Source: Nitrospira sp.
GTDB lineage: Bacteria; Nitrospirota; Nitrospiria; Nitrospirales; Nitrospiraceae
NCBI GenBank assembly: GCA_037045225.1
Contig: JBAOHZ010000009.1
Coordinates: 124,001 to 188,000 of the forward strand
Length of the DNA: 64,000 nucleotides
Direction: 5' to 3'
The translations under genes were made by a program, and so were the position numbers. This document shows, one piece after another, positions 1-9,557 of this stretch (position 1 is the first letter of the stretch; the number at the start of each line of letters is the position of its first letter). The notes beneath the pieces were generated by a model, which had not been told where the DNA came from, did no database searches, and worked only from the letters and a program-made list of their open reading frames with translations.

Positions 1-2
1 TG

Positions 3-203
3 CAGCGGCTGACCGCCCTCCCGACAGGTACGTTGGAAGAGGCTGAAAAGCTCGAGCAGCTGCGCGCGTTAGAGAACGGAATACGCATCCGTGTGTGGGA
101 AACCACCCATGGCTCATTACGCATCGATAGCCCCGAGGACGTGCCCGGCGCGCTGAAACAACTGCGCACCCGTGAGGCCGAACTCGGCATCACTCAACCA
201 TGA
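3..203 (+). CDS. kdsB: 3-deoxy-manno-octulosonate cytidylyltransferase, C-terminal part
   Basis: An open frame enters from the left edge and ends at a TGA that overlaps a possible start of the next frame. The 66 visible residues contain [10 protein letters not shown] followed by an acidic DSPEDV stretch, which resembles the C-terminal end of CMP-KDO synthetase. That enzyme activates KDO with CTP in the cytoplasm before its transfer to lipid A. The context supports the call: the next genes make CTP (pyrG), KDO-8-phosphate (kdsA) and arabinose-5-phosphate (kdsD). The catalytic N-terminal part lies outside the window, so only the tail is assessed. Confidence 0.85.
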   Translation, partial: QRLTALPTGTLEEAEKLEQLRALENGIRIRVWETTHGSLRIDSPEDVPGALKQLRTREAELGITQP

Positions 204-220
204 CGAGAGAAGGTGTCACG

Positions 221-1822
221 ATGAGCAAACTGATCTTTGTGACCGGTGGTGTCGTATCGTCGCTCGGAAAAGGGCTGGCGTCCGCGTCTATCGGCAATCT
301 GCTGGAAAGCCGCGGGCTGAAGATCACATTCCTCAAGCTCGACCCTTACATCAACGTCGATCCAGGGACCATGAACCCGTACCAGCATGGAGAAGTCTAT
401 GTCACGGAAGACGGGGCGGAAACCGACCTCGACCTAGGCCACTATGAGAGGTACACCTCCCTGACCCTGACGCGTGAGAACAACTACACCACCGGCCGGA
501 TCTACCATGCCGTCATCACGAAGGAGCGACGGGGTGACTACCTGGGCGGCACGGTGCAAGTGGTGCCGCATGTCACGGATGAGATCAAGCAATGCATCAT
601 GCGCATTTCACAAGGCACGGACGTCACCATCGTCGAAATCGGTGGAACCGTGGGTGATATCGAGAGCCTGCCATTTCTGGAAGCCATCCGGCAGATTCCC
701 TATGACGTCGGACGTGACAACGTCCTATACGTCCATCTCACCTTGGTGCCCTACATCGGAGCGGCCGGCGAATTAAAAACCAAACCGACGCAGCATTCCG
801 TCAACAAGCTGCGTGAAATCGGTATTCAGCCGAATATTCTGTTGTGTCGGACAGACCGCTACCTGCCGCCGGAGCTCAAGGCCAAGATCGCCATGTTCTG
901 CAACGTGGAAAAAGATGCGGTCATCACGGCCAAAGATGTCGAGACCATCTACGAAGTGCCGATCGTCTTTCGCAAGGAAGGCCTGGACGAGTTGATCGTC
1001 CGTCTGCTCAAGCTGGAAACCGGCCCGCCGAACCTCCGCGAGTGGGATGCAATGGTGCAGAAGATCAAACATCCTAAGCATGAGGTGTCGATCGCGCTGG
1101 TCGGGAAATATGCCGGCCTAAAGGAGTGCTACAAAAGTCTGGCCGAATCCCTGGTCCACGGCGGCATCGATCATGAAACCCGCGTGAACGTGAACTGGAT
1201 CGAATCCGAAGAAGTGGAGCGGCAGGGGACCGAGCGTATTCTCCGCGAAGCCGACGGCATTTTGATTCCAGGCGGATTCGGAGCACGAGGGATCGAAGGA
1301 AAAATCGTGACGATCCAATATGCGAGAGAACATCAGATTCCGTTTCTCGGCCTCTGCCTGGGCATGCAATGCGCCACCATCGAATTTGCGCGCAACGTCG
1401 CCGGGCTCGCCGGAGCCAACAGCGCTGAGTTCGATGAACGGGCCCCCCATCCGGTGATTCACCTGATGTCCGATCAACAGTCGGTCAACGACAAGGGCGG
1501 CACCATGCGGCTCGGCGCCTATGCCTGCAAGCTGGGCGAGGGGACGCTGGCGCAGAAGATGTACGGAGTGAGTGAGATACGCGAACGGCATCGCCATCGA
1601 TATGAATTCAACAATGCCTATCGCGAACGGTTGACGGCCAAAGGACTGATTTTGAGCGGCCTGTCTCCCGACAGCCGGTTGGTTGAAATCGTCGAGTTGC
1701 AGAACCACCCCTGGTTCCTGGCTACGCAGTTTCATCCGGAATACAAGTCACGGCCGCATCACCCGCATCCGTTATTCAGCGGGTTTGTAGGGGCGGCGTT
1801 ACGGCGCAAGTGTGGCCACTAA
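221..1822 (+). CDS. pyrG: CTP synthase
   Basis: Makes CTP from UTP using ATP and glutamine. The 533-residue product has the usual family length. The N-terminal synthetase domain starts with the family signature [13 protein letters not shown]. The C-terminal class I glutamine amidotransferase domain shows GGFGARG and the nucleophile elbow GLCLGMQ, with a late FHPEYKS carrying the His and Glu of the triad. I chose ATG 221 ([10 protein letters not shown]) because it fits the family N terminus and has AGAAGG upstream. An in-frame ATG at 200 overlaps the kdsB stop and would add seven residues. It sits inside the KDO gene block, consistent with CTP being needed by KdsB. Confidence 0.97.
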   Translation: MSKLIFVTGGVVSSLGKGLASASIGNLLESRGLKITFLKLDPYINVDPGTMNPYQHGEVYVTEDGAETDLDLGHYERYTSLTLTRENNYTTGRIYHAVITKERRGDYLGGTVQVVPHVTDEIKQCIMRISQGTDVTIVEIGGTVGDIESLPFLEAIRQIPYDVGRDNVLYVHLTLVPYIGAAGELKTKPTQHSVNKLREIGIQPNILLCRTDRYLPPELKAKIAMFCNVEKDAVITAKDVETIYEVPIVFRKEGLDELIVRLLKLETGPPNLREWDAMVQKIKHPKHEVSIALVGKYAGLKECYKSLAESLVHGGIDHETRVNVNWIESEEVERQGTERILREADGILIPGGFGARGIEGKIVTIQYAREHQIPFLGLCLGMQCATIEFARNVAGLAGANSAEFDERAPHPVIHLMSDQQSVNDKGGTMRLGAYACKLGEGTLAQKMYGVSEIRERHRHRYEFNNAYRERLTAKGLILSGLSPDSRLVEIVELQNHPWFLATQFHPEYKSRPHHPHPLFSGFVGAALRRKCGH

Positions 1823-1826
1823 ATGG

Positions 1827-1945
1827 GATGCTGAAACCGGCATCCATCTGCGTTCTCGGTCGCGTGCATCCTTGCGACGTACCCGAAGGGTACGCCTCAG
1901 TCCACACGCTTCCTGCGGCCTAGCTGGAAGACCGGTTTGAGCATC
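1827..1945. repeat. ~120-bp palindromic intergenic repeat, copy A
   Basis: This element fills the gap between pyrG and kdsA. Its ends are inverted repeats: GATGCTGAAACCGG on the left and CCGGTTTGAGCATC on the right, with one mismatch. The centre is a perfect hairpin, GTACCC-GAA-GGGTAC, at 1879-1893. The reverse complement aligns with a second element at 16520-16640, sharing blocks such as AGGCCGCAGG, CTGAGGCGTACC and GACCGAGAACGCAG. It could act as a transcription-modulating hairpin or be a non-autonomous mobile repeat; the sequence does not decide. Confidence 0.75.
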
Positions 1946-1973
1946 TGAGGAAGACCAGATAGATTTGGAGACT

Positions 1974-2795
1974 ATGGCGTACGAAGTTGATCTCGGACAA
2001 TTTAAGATTGGGGCGGGGAATCGGCCGTTTTTGATCGCGGGGCCCTGCGTGATTGAAAACGAACAACTCGTCGTGGATACAGCGGGACGTATTGCCGAGA
2101 TTACGAAATCGATTGGGATGCCCTACGTCTTCAAGTCGTCTTTCGACAAGGCCAATCGTACCTCCATTACGTCTTTTCGCGGGCCGGGGTTGGAGAAGGG
2201 CCTCGCCGTGCTCGCCAAGGTTAAGCAACAGATCGGTGTGCCGGTGTTGACCGATGTGCACACGGAGGAGCAGGCCACAGAAGCCGGTCGTGTGGTGGAT
2301 ATCCTGCAAATTCCGGCTTTTCTCTGTCGCCAAACCGACCTCTTGATGGCTGCCGCCAAGACCGGCAAAGTCGTCAATATCAAGAAGGGACAATTTCTCT
2401 CGCCGCCGGAAATGAACAACGCGGTGAAGAAAGTGGAAGACAGCGGGAACCGGCGCATCGTGTTGACCGAACGAGGTTCCTCCTTCGGCTACAACAATCT
2501 GGTGGTCGACATGCGGTCGTTTCCTATCATGCGGCGTTTCGGTTATCCGGTGGTGTTCGACGCAACCCACAGCGTGCAACTGCCCGGTGGGGGCGGCACG
2601 AAATCCAGCGGGCAGCGCGAATTTGTCGAACCATTGGCCTGTGCAGCAGCAGGAGCCGGCTGTGACGGGTTCTTCATGGAAGTACACCCCGACCCGGATT
2701 CCGCGTTGTCTGACGGACCGAATATGGTCCCGCTTCATGCGCTCCAATCACTTCTCGAACGGGTACTACGTATATGGGACGCAGCCGCAATATAA
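1974..2795 (+). CDS. kdsA: 3-deoxy-8-phosphooctulonate synthase
   Basis: Condenses phosphoenolpyruvate with arabinose-5-phosphate to give KDO-8-phosphate, the first committed step of KDO synthesis. The 273-residue product is of family length. Visible family motifs are AGPCVIE near the N terminus, [34 protein letters not shown] and [12 protein letters not shown] chose ATG 1974 (MAYEVDL), preceded by TGGAG; a TTG at 1965 is in frame but would put that element inside the gene. The 3' end overlaps the start of kdsD by 22 nt in another frame, suggesting translational coupling of two consecutive pathway enzymes. Confidence 0.96.
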   Translation: MAYEVDLGQFKIGAGNRPFLIAGPCVIENEQLVVDTAGRIAEITKSIGMPYVFKSSFDKANRTSITSFRGPGLEKGLAVLAKVKQQIGVPVLTDVHTEEQATEAGRVVDILQIPAFLCRQTDLLMAAAKTGKVVNIKKGQFLSPPEMNNAVKKVEDSGNRRIVLTERGSSFGYNNLVVDMRSFPIMRRFGYPVVFDATHSVQLPGGGGTKSSGQREFVEPLACAAAGAGCDGFFMEVHPDPDSALSDGPNMVPLHALQSLLERVLRIWDAAAI

Positions 2796-3811
2796 CCAAG
2801 TCCGCAACAGCAACACCCTCCAAGCGCGCCGCGCACCGCCCTCTGCAAGATCCCAGCGTACAGGAGGGGAGACGCGTCTTGGAAATCGAAGCCCGCGCCG
2901 TGCAAGACCTGACCGCCCGGCTCGATGAACGCTTCGCTGCGGCGGTCAACTTTCTCTATGAATGCCAGGGGAAGGTCGTCATTTCCGGTATGGGCAAGTC
3001 CGGGTTGATCGGCCAGAAGATTGCGGCGACATTAGCCAGCACCGGCACTCCGTCCTTCTTCCTGCATCCCGCTGAAGGTGTTCATGGCGATCTCGGCATG
3101 CTGGCTCGACGGGATGTGTTGATCGCTATTTCCAATAGCGGCGAGACACAAGAAGTCCTCCAATTGTTGCCCTTCGTGAAGCGCATGAATATTCCCGTCG
3201 TGGGGATGACGGGCAAAATGGCCTCGACCCTCGCGAAAAACAGCGATGTCACACTGGATGTATCGGTGAGTGAAGAAGCCTGCCCGTTGGGATTGGCCCC
3301 GACGGCCAGCACCACCGCGACCCTCGCCATGGGCGATGCGCTTGCAGTCGCGCTACTTCAAAAACGCGGTTTCAAGCAGGACGATTTCGCACAGTTCCAC
3401 CCTGGCGGTACCTTAGGGCGGCGGCTCCTGGTCAAAGTGCGTGACCTCATGCAGCATGGCGATCACCTGCCCTGCGTGCGCGACAATGTGTCCGGCGCGG
3501 ATACGATCCTGGAGATGACATCGAAAAAGCTCGGCATGACGACCGTGGTCAACGCCAAGGGGACGCTGTACGGAATCGTGACCGACGGGGACTTGCGACG
3601 CTTCATTCAAGCAGGCGGGAATTTCAGCACAGTGACCGCCGGGGATCTCGCCAGCCGCCGACCGAAAACCGTTGGACCAGACGAACTGGCCACGACGGCC
3701 GTTGCGCTGATGGAACGGTTTTCCATCACGGCGCTGGTGGTCCTGGAGGGGCAGAACCGCCTGGCAGGGGTCATTCACTTGCATGACCTGCTCAAACACG
3801 GCATTGTATAG
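2774..3811 (+). CDS. kdsD: D-arabinose-5-phosphate isomerase (KpsF/GutQ family)
   Basis: Interconverts ribulose-5-phosphate and arabinose-5-phosphate, the substrate of KdsA. The 345-residue protein has an N-terminal SIS sugar-isomerase domain with GMGKSG, SNSGET and a [10 protein letters not shown] segment at its end, followed by two CBS repeats to the C terminus. The first ~30 residues are a basic, low-similarity extension; the SIS fold starts near residue 30. The start overlaps kdsA by 22 nt, supporting co-transcription. Confidence 0.95.
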   Translation: MGRSRNITKSATATPSKRAAHRPLQDPSVQEGRRVLEIEARAVQDLTARLDERFAAAVNFLYECQGKVVISGMGKSGLIGQKIAATLASTGTPSFFLHPAEGVHGDLGMLARRDVLIAISNSGETQEVLQLLPFVKRMNIPVVGMTGKMASTLAKNSDVTLDVSVSEEACPLGLAPTASTTATLAMGDALAVALLQKRGFKQDDFAQFHPGGTLGRRLLVKVRDLMQHGDHLPCVRDNVSGADTILEMTSKKLGMTTVVNAKGTLYGIVTDGDLRRFIQAGGNFSTVTAGDLASRRPKTVGPDELATTAVALMERFSITALVVLEGQNRLAGVIHLHDLLKHGIV

Positions 3812-3844
3812 GGGAGTCGTCACACGCTGCGCGTCGAAGGGACT

Positions 3845-4459
3845 ATGGCAGAAAACTGGAAACAAGCCGGGTTGGTACTGATGCGGTCGGCAGGGCAGGA
3901 AAGCAACATCAATCTGCCCAACGTACTGACGCTCGTCCGGATTCTCTTGATCCCGGTCTTCGTCATGCTGCTCATCGACCCGACGCCGGATCGAGCCTTG
4001 TCCGCGGCCATTGTATTCGTCGTCGCAGCCGTAACGGATCTGCTGGATGGATATGTTGCGCGCAAGACCGGCCAGATCACAAAACTCGGACGGTTGCTGG
4101 ACCCGATTGCCGACAAGCTGCTGGTGTTGTCGGCTTTGATTCTGCTGGTGCAAGTGGATCGCGTGAGCGCGCTGGTGGCTATTCTGATCATCGCGCGTGA
4201 AGTCGCCGTCACCGGCCTGCGGGCGATCGCGGCATCCGAAGGCTTGATTATGTCCGCCGAAGCCACCGGCAAATACAAAATGGCGTTACAGGTGATCGCC
4301 ATCGTGCTTTTACTGCTTGAAGGCACCGTGGTGGAAGCGATCGGCAATCTGCATCTGGCCGGTATTGTCACTTTGTATCTGTCACTCATCCTGGGCTATG
4401 TGTCAGGCGCACAATATGTCTGGAGCTTCTGGCGTCAAGTCGGAGCGAAAGGTCTGTAA
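3845..4459 (+). CDS. pgsA: CDP-diacylglycerol--glycerol-3-phosphate 3-phosphatidyltransferase
   Basis: Integral membrane enzyme of phosphatidylglycerol synthesis, making phosphatidylglycerophosphate. The 204-residue protein carries the CDP-alcohol phosphotransferase signature: DG, then AR, then a Gly and two Asp spaced by three residues (DGYVAR ... GRLLDPIAD). Hydrophobic segments flank it, and LPNVLTLVRI near residue 23 is a typical N-terminal family motif. AAGGGA lies just before ATG 3845. An internal Met at residue 13 could also start the protein. The neighbouring plsY gives the block a phospholipid theme. Confidence 0.93.
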   Translation: MAENWKQAGLVLMRSAGQESNINLPNVLTLVRILLIPVFVMLLIDPTPDRALSAAIVFVVAAVTDLLDGYVARKTGQITKLGRLLDPIADKLLVLSALILLVQVDRVSALVAILIIAREVAVTGLRAIAASEGLIMSAEATGKYKMALQVIAIVLLLLEGTVVEAIGNLHLAGIVTLYLSLILGYVSGAQYVWSFWRQVGAKGL

Positions 4460-4507
4460 CCGGACGACTCGACGGACGCTCGCACCCGGTCATTCGGTCA
4501 ACGATTG

Positions 4508-5110
4508 ATGGACAGTCCCTGGCTCATCGGGTTCCTCATCCTTTCCAGCTATCTCCTTGGGTCGATTCCTTTTGGGGTTGTCGTGTCACGCCTTCTGGGT
4601 GCGGTCGATCCACGAACCGCCGGCAGCGGGAATGTAGGATTCACCAATGTCTTGCGTGTGAGCGGGAAAAAAGCCGGTATCCTCACCTTACTCGGCGACA
4701 TTGGAAAGGGCTGGCTGGCCGGGTGGGTTGGCACCATGCTGCTGCATCAGGAATCGGCCGTACTCTGGGTCGCGTTGGCCTCCATCATCGGGCATCTACA
4801 TTCGGTGTTTCTGAGGTTTAAGGGTGGAAAGGGTGTGGCCACCGCATTAGGCGCAGCCCTGGGAGTCGCTCCGTGGATCGGACTGACCCTGATGGGCCTG
4901 TGGGTCGGCGCCGTGTTTCTGTGGAAATATTCGTCGGGTGGCGCGCTTTTCGCCTTCGCCATGTTTCCATTCCTAGCGCTGTTGTTTCATCGATCTTGGA
5001 CGTTTATCGGATTTGCCTGTGTCGTCAGCCTCTTGATTTGGGTGAGGCACAAGGACAATCTGGTTCGATTGTGGAGCGGGACGGAATCTCGAATCGGACG
5101 CACGAGTTGA
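4508..5110 (+). CDS. plsY: glycerol-3-phosphate acyltransferase
   Basis: Acylates glycerol-3-phosphate from acyl-phosphate at the membrane, the first step of phosphatidic acid synthesis. The 200-residue multi-spanning protein has the family motifs GSIPFG, GSGNVGFTNVLR, LLGDIGKG and RFKGGKGVAT. ATG 4508 is preferred over the in-frame TTG directly before it. It lies 48 nt after pgsA on the same strand. The stop is followed at once by an AT-rich stretch unlike the rest of the locus. Confidence 0.95.
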   Translation: MDSPWLIGFLILSSYLLGSIPFGVVVSRLLGAVDPRTAGSGNVGFTNVLRVSGKKAGILTLLGDIGKGWLAGWVGTMLLHQESAVLWVALASIIGHLHSVFLRFKGGKGVATALGAALGVAPWIGLTLMGLWVGAVFLWKYSSGGALFAFAMFPFLALLFHRSWTFIGFACVVSLLIWVRHKDNLVRLWSGTESRIGRTS

Positions 5111-5135
5111 CATAATATATCTTATCAGACATTTA
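5107..5135 (+). promoter_or_regulatory. putative sigma-70 type promoter overlapping the plsY stop
   Basis: A perfect TTGACA at 5107-5112 overlaps the plsY stop and begins a strongly AT-rich patch. The best -10 candidate is ATTTAT about 18 nt downstream, a weak match. The next start codon (5140) follows almost immediately and has no visible Shine-Dalgarno sequence, so a very short leader is possible. The call rests on the -35 box and base composition only. Confidence 0.3.
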
Positions 5136-5139
5136 TCCG

Positions 5140-5784
5140 ATGTTATCTTTTGAGCTGTTGGCTCGCATCCGCAAAGAACTCTCCCTCACCGGCAGCGCGC
5201 TTTACGAAACGATTGTCGCCATCGCAGAACGCGTCAACCGCAAGGTCCATGTCCTGCGCCTCCATGGTCAAGCGACGACGATTCTGAACCAGATCCACGC
5301 CATCCATCGGCAGATCGGACGCCGCATCGCAGGTCTCGGCGTCACGCCGACCGGAGCCAGCCTTTCACCCTCGGTATCTTCCCCCACGCTTCCTCCGCTG
5401 GAAGATGCCATCCGCATAGCCTCCGACCGCATCAAGGAGCAACAAGCGGCCTTGCAACAGATCGAGCGGCACATTCGCGACCTCAAGGTCGAACTGGCTC
5501 ACGAGGACTTGCTCACCATGCAGCGAGAACTGGGTTTGCGTGACGCCTCGATCGAGCGCGTGGTCGTCGCTCGCGGCGCACCGGTCATCGGCCATCCGAT
5601 CGGTGAGTTCGACCTGCCGACGACGACCCGCATCGTGGCCGTATTTCGCGGCCCCTTTCTCCTTCCGCTGTCCGATTCCATGACGCTCCGGCCCGACGAC
5701 ATCGTGATTCTTGTCGGCCTTCGCCATGACCTGGCCCACTGGCTGCCCCATTTCCAGCAACCGGCTGCATCCAAGTCAGCCTAA
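5140..5784 (+). CDS. TrkA C-terminal (RCK_C) domain protein
   Basis: A soluble 214-residue protein. The N-terminal ~130 residues look largely helical, with a Ser/Pro/Thr-rich linker near residue 75 and a likely coiled coil after it. Residues ~140-200 resemble an RCK_C ligand-binding domain: RVVVARGAPVIGHPIGE, then IVAVFRGPFLLP and LRPDDIVILVG. RCK_C domains bind small ligands and regulate K+ or anion transporters. No transporter or NAD-binding RCK_N domain is encoded beside it, so the partner is unknown. Confidence 0.65.
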   Translation: MLSFELLARIRKELSLTGSALYETIVAIAERVNRKVHVLRLHGQATTILNQIHAIHRQIGRRIAGLGVTPTGASLSPSVSSPTLPPLEDAIRIASDRIKEQQAALQQIERHIRDLKVELAHEDLLTMQRELGLRDASIERVVVARGAPVIGHPIGEFDLPTTTRIVAVFRGPFLLPLSDSMTLRPDDIVILVGLRHDLAHWLPHFQQPAASKSA

Positions 5785-5874
5785 GCTTCCTCACTTCCGT
5801 TGCCGCTCAAGAATCTGTTATTCTGACGTCGAGCCTGGTTCGTGAGTGAGATTCGCCCTCGGAGCGTGCCCAGC

Positions 5875-7275
5875 ATGAAGACACAGACGTCTTTCGCGAC
5901 AGCACTCGTGCTCAGTCTCTCTGGCTGGCTGGCAGGCACCCCAGAGATCACCCTGGCCGCTGCTGACATCGCGCCACCCCCTCGAAAAATATCCCCCGCG
6001 TTACGCATGCTGGAGGAACTCCAAACCGTCATCACCGATTTAGCCGAGGAGGCCAAACCCTCGGTCGTCAGCATCTTCCCCATTCAAAACGCAAGCAAGT
6101 TACGCGACGGATCAGGAGAACGGGTCCCGAACTCGACAGGGTCCGGCTCCGGGGTCATCGTCGATCCTCAGGGGCACATCATTACGAACAACCATGTCGT
6201 TGGCGAGGCCACGGAAGTTGAGGTTCGCCTCTCCGATCAAACCAAACTTTTTGCACAAGTCATCGGCAAAGATCCGGATACCGATCTGGCGGTGCTGAAA
6301 GTCACCACCGACCACCCCCTCCCCGCGGCCCGATTCGGCGACTCCACCGGAGTGAAGGTCGGACAATGGGTGCTGGCCGTCGGCAATCCCTTCGGTTTGG
6401 ATCGCACGGTCACCCTCGGAGTGGTCAGCGGCATCGGACGGGAAAACATCAATCTCTCACGGTACGAAAACTTCATCCAGACCGACGCCTCCATCAATCC
6501 TGGGAACTCCGGCGGACCGCTTTTTAATTTACGGGGGGATGTCATCGGCATCAATACGGCCATCATCAATTTTGCCCAGGGGATCGGATTTGCGATTCCT
6601 TCCAACATGGCCAAACAGGTCATGAACCAGCTCATTTCGAAGGGAAAGGTCGTACGGGCCTGGCTGGGCGTCGGCCTGCAACCGCTGACACCTGACCTGG
6701 CCAACAAATTCGGCGTGGATGAAAACGAAGGTGTCCTGGTGAACGAAGTGTTCGAACGGGACCCGGCAGCCTTAGCCGGTATCAAGCCCGGCGACGTCAT
6801 TACCAAAGTCGATGGCGCCCTCGTCGACACCCCGAACAAACTCTCACGCCTGGTCGCCGCGTTAGACCCTGGATCCACCGCGCGTGTCGAAGTCGTGCGG
6901 GACAGCAAACGCCTGACTCTGAACGTGGCCTTGAGTGAACGCCGGGATACGGTGGTCACTGCCTCGCTTCCTCAGAGCAAAACCGACCTGAAGCTGGGTA
7001 TCGATGTGCAGGACCTGACCGCGGGCCTGGCCGAAAAATTCCGCCTGAATGAAAGTCGAGGCGTGTTGATCTCGAAGGTCGAGGCGAGCAGTCTGGCCCA
7101 AGCCGAAGGACTACGGGAAGGCGATTTGATCAAGGAAGTGAACCGCGTCGACACGGGTACCGTCGGAGAATTCACGGTGGCCGTCTCCAAGGTCAAACGT
7201 GGCGACACGATTCTCCTGCGCGTCCTGCGCGAAGGGCGGGCGTTCTACGTCGTACTGAAGCCAGCCGATCGGTAA
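5875..7275 (+). CDS. Do-like (DegP/DegQ) periplasmic serine protease with two PDZ domains
   Basis: An envelope quality-control protease of the HtrA family (466 residues). The N terminus looks like a cleavable signal peptide (hydrophobic core ALVLSLSGWLAG, then an Ala-rich site). The trypsin-like domain shows the triad: His107 in TNNHVVG, Asp137 in DTDLAVLK and Ser212 in GNSGGPL. Two PDZ domains follow, beginning near residues 260 and 370. ATG 5875 is chosen because it places the signal peptide at the terminus; a GTG at 5842 would add 11 residues. It stands alone, converging on the EF-G-like gene. DegP versus DegQ cannot be decided here. Confidence 0.93.
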   Translation: MKTQTSFATALVLSLSGWLAGTPEITLAAADIAPPPRKISPALRMLEELQTVITDLAEEAKPSVVSIFPIQNASKLRDGSGERVPNSTGSGSGVIVDPQGHIITNNHVVGEATEVEVRLSDQTKLFAQVIGKDPDTDLAVLKVTTDHPLPAARFGDSTGVKVGQWVLAVGNPFGLDRTVTLGVVSGIGRENINLSRYENFIQTDASINPGNSGGPLFNLRGDVIGINTAIINFAQGIGFAIPSNMAKQVMNQLISKGKVVRAWLGVGLQPLTPDLANKFGVDENEGVLVNEVFERDPAALAGIKPGDVITKVDGALVDTPNKLSRLVAALDPGSTARVEVVRDSKRLTLNVALSERRDTVVTASLPQSKTDLKLGIDVQDLTAGLAEKFRLNESRGVLISKVEASSLAQAEGLREGDLIKEVNRVDTGTVGEFTVAVSKVKRGDTILLRVLREGRAFYVVLKPADR

Positions 7276-7318
7276 GCGGGACCGCCTGCAAATCATTCCT
7301 TCCGGCAGATCCCGCCGC

Positions 7319-9424
7319 TCAATGCGCCACGGCCCCGTGGCGCTCCATCTTGTGTTCCTCAACGATGCGGCCGGCCAACTCGCGCGGCACCTCTTCGTAT
7401 TGAGCATACTCCATCGCGTAACTCCCCTGTCCTCCCGTCAACGAATTTAACGACGCGGCATAGTTGAGCATCTCGGCCTGGGGCACCAGAGCCTTAACGA
7501 TTTCGATGTGGCCGTTCGCCTCGACCAGGACAATCCGGCCTCGCCTCGCATTCAAATCGCCAAGGACCGCCCCCACACATTCGGCCGGCACTTCGACTTC
7601 AACCGTCATCAACGGCTCCAGCAGGATCGGATGGGCCGATTCCAACGCTTTTTTCACTCCCATCGACCCGGCAATTTTGAAGGCCAATTCGGACGAATCC
7701 ACCACATGGTAGGAGCCATCGTAGACGGTCACTCGCACATCGACGGCAGGATATCCGGCGAGCGGCCCTTCGTGCAGCGCCTCTACCACACCCTTTTCGA
7801 CCGCTGGTACGAAGTTGCGCGGAATGGCGCCGCCGACGATCTTGTTCTCGAACTCAAACCCCTGGCCACGCGGCAACGGACCGACTTCCAACCAGCAATC
7901 ACCATATTGGCCATGGCCGCCGGTCTGTTTCTTATATTTCCCCTGTGCCTGGGCCACGCTGCGAATCGTTTCGCGGTAGGGAATCTTCGGCGCGTGCACG
8001 ATCACTTCCGCGCCGTACTTGCGATGCAGCTTTTCCAACGCGACATCGATGTGCAACTGTCCCATGCCGCTCAAGACCATCTCCTTCGTCTCCAGATGAC
8101 GAACGAACTCCAGGCTCGGATCTTCTTCGATCAACTTATGCAGCCCCAAGCTCACTTTCTCGATATCCGTCTTCGATTTCGGGTCGATCGCAAAGGACAC
8201 CACCGGCCTGGGACATGGTATGCCGGGATATCGGACCGGCGCATGTTCATCACACAGCGTATCCCCCGTCAGACTATCCTTCAGCTTGCCGATCGCAACG
8301 ATCTCGCCGGCCACCGCACGCGTGATCGGCGTATATTTTTTGCCGAAAATTGAGAACAGATGCCCGCCCCGCTCCCTGACCTGCCGCGTGGAGTTATACA
8401 CGGCGGTATCCGACTCCAGGGTTCCTGAGTAAACCCGCACATAAGAAAGACGGCCGACGAATGGATCAATAAGGGTCTTGAAGACGACGGCGGAAAATGG
8501 ATCAGACGGCCGCGGCTGCCTATTGACTGGCTCCCCGCCTTCCATCAACGCCTCACCCTGCAGCGGTGCGACTCGGGCCCGATCAGTTGGTGAGGGCAAT
8601 AGATCGACGAGAGTCTGCAGGAGCGAGTGCACCCCGATCTGTCGCAAAGCCGATCCTCCGACGATGGGCACCAGCAACCCGCGTTGGACTCCGGCCCGCA
8701 GTCCTTCCAGTAACGCCTCCTCCGTCAATGCGCCGTCGGTTAAATACCGTTCGAGCAGGGCCTCGTCTCCCTCTGCCACGAGCTCCGTCACGCGACGCCT
8801 GGCTTGATCAACTCGGTCTCGCCACTCAGGCGGCACCGGCTCTTGCTGTGATTGCGAGTGGTCCGGCCGGGATGTCACCACACGATTCTGCAACAGATCC
8901 ACGGTGTCGCCCAGTTGCGCACCGTTACCCATCGGCAGGATCAGCGGAACAGCCGTCATTTCCAATTCCTTGGTCAGGGCTTCCACCGTGTTGTCGAATA
9001 CGGTGTCGTCCTTGTCCAAGTCATTGACGAACACGACACAGGGTAACCCGGCCTCACGGATCATCGACCAGAGCCGCTGGAGAGCACTACGCACGCCCGT
9101 GACCGCACTCACGACCAGCACCACGCCGTCGGCCACACGCAACGCCGATCGCGTCTCGCCGATAAAGCTGGGCGACCCCGGGGTATCGAGAAGCTGGAGG
9201 AGGTGATCGTGATAGGAGCAACGAAGGACGGCCGTGTTGACTGAGGTACGATGATGGATTTCCTCCGGTTCGAAATCCGACACGGTGGTTCCAGTAAAGA
9301 TAGATCCGGGAGCGGAGAGACTGCCCGCGCAGTACGCCAGTGCTTCAACTAACGAGGTTTTGCCCGATCCCGCATGCGATACCACAGCCACATTCCTGAT
9401 GGATTCGGTGAGGGGAACGTTCAT
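7319..9424 (-). CDS. elongation factor G-like translational GTPase (divergent paralogue)
   Basis: A 701-residue protein with the full EF-G domain layout: GTPase domain, OB domain, then the C-terminal domains ending in EYAQYEEVPREL. The P-loop is HAGSGKT at residues ~17-23. It departs from canonical EF-G: the G3 motif is DTPGSPSF where EF-G has DTPGHVDF, so the catalytic His is Ser; G4 is VNDLD instead of NKMD; and the RGITI switch is replaced by HRTSVNT. These features fit the EF-G-like paralogues related to mycobacterial FusA2 rather than the main translocase. ATG 9424 is chosen for the strong GGAGGAGG upstream. Confidence 0.85.
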   Translation of the reverse strand: MNVPLTESIRNVAVVSHAGSGKTSLVEALAYCAGSLSAPGSIFTGTTVSDFEPEEIHHRTSVNTAVLRCSYHDHLLQLLDTPGSPSFIGETRSALRVADGVVLVVSAVTGVRSALQRLWSMIREAGLPCVVFVNDLDKDDTVFDNTVEALTKELEMTAVPLILPMGNGAQLGDTVDLLQNRVVTSRPDHSQSQQEPVPPEWRDRVDQARRRVTELVAEGDEALLERYLTDGALTEEALLEGLRAGVQRGLLVPIVGGSALRQIGVHSLLQTLVDLLPSPTDRARVAPLQGEALMEGGEPVNRQPRPSDPFSAVVFKTLIDPFVGRLSYVRVYSGTLESDTAVYNSTRQVRERGGHLFSIFGKKYTPITRAVAGEIVAIGKLKDSLTGDTLCDEHAPVRYPGIPCPRPVVSFAIDPKSKTDIEKVSLGLHKLIEEDPSLEFVRHLETKEMVLSGMGQLHIDVALEKLHRKYGAEVIVHAPKIPYRETIRSVAQAQGKYKKQTGGHGQYGDCWLEVGPLPRGQGFEFENKIVGGAIPRNFVPAVEKGVVEALHEGPLAGYPAVDVRVTVYDGSYHVVDSSELAFKIAGSMGVKKALESAHPILLEPLMTVEVEVPAECVGAVLGDLNARRGRIVLVEANGHIEIVKALVPQAEMLNYAASLNSLTGGQGSYAMEYAQYEEVPRELAGRIVEEHKMERHGAVAH

Positions 9425-9557
9425 GATGACCTCCTCCGGTGAGCCCGCGGCCGCTAGGGGCCTGGTTAGAAAGATACGTGCAGGTGATGCCATCCTTTCT
9501 CAAAAAACTCGATTGAATTCTGCCGGGAAGGGCGCCGGCGCAGCCTGTTGTCGGGGT

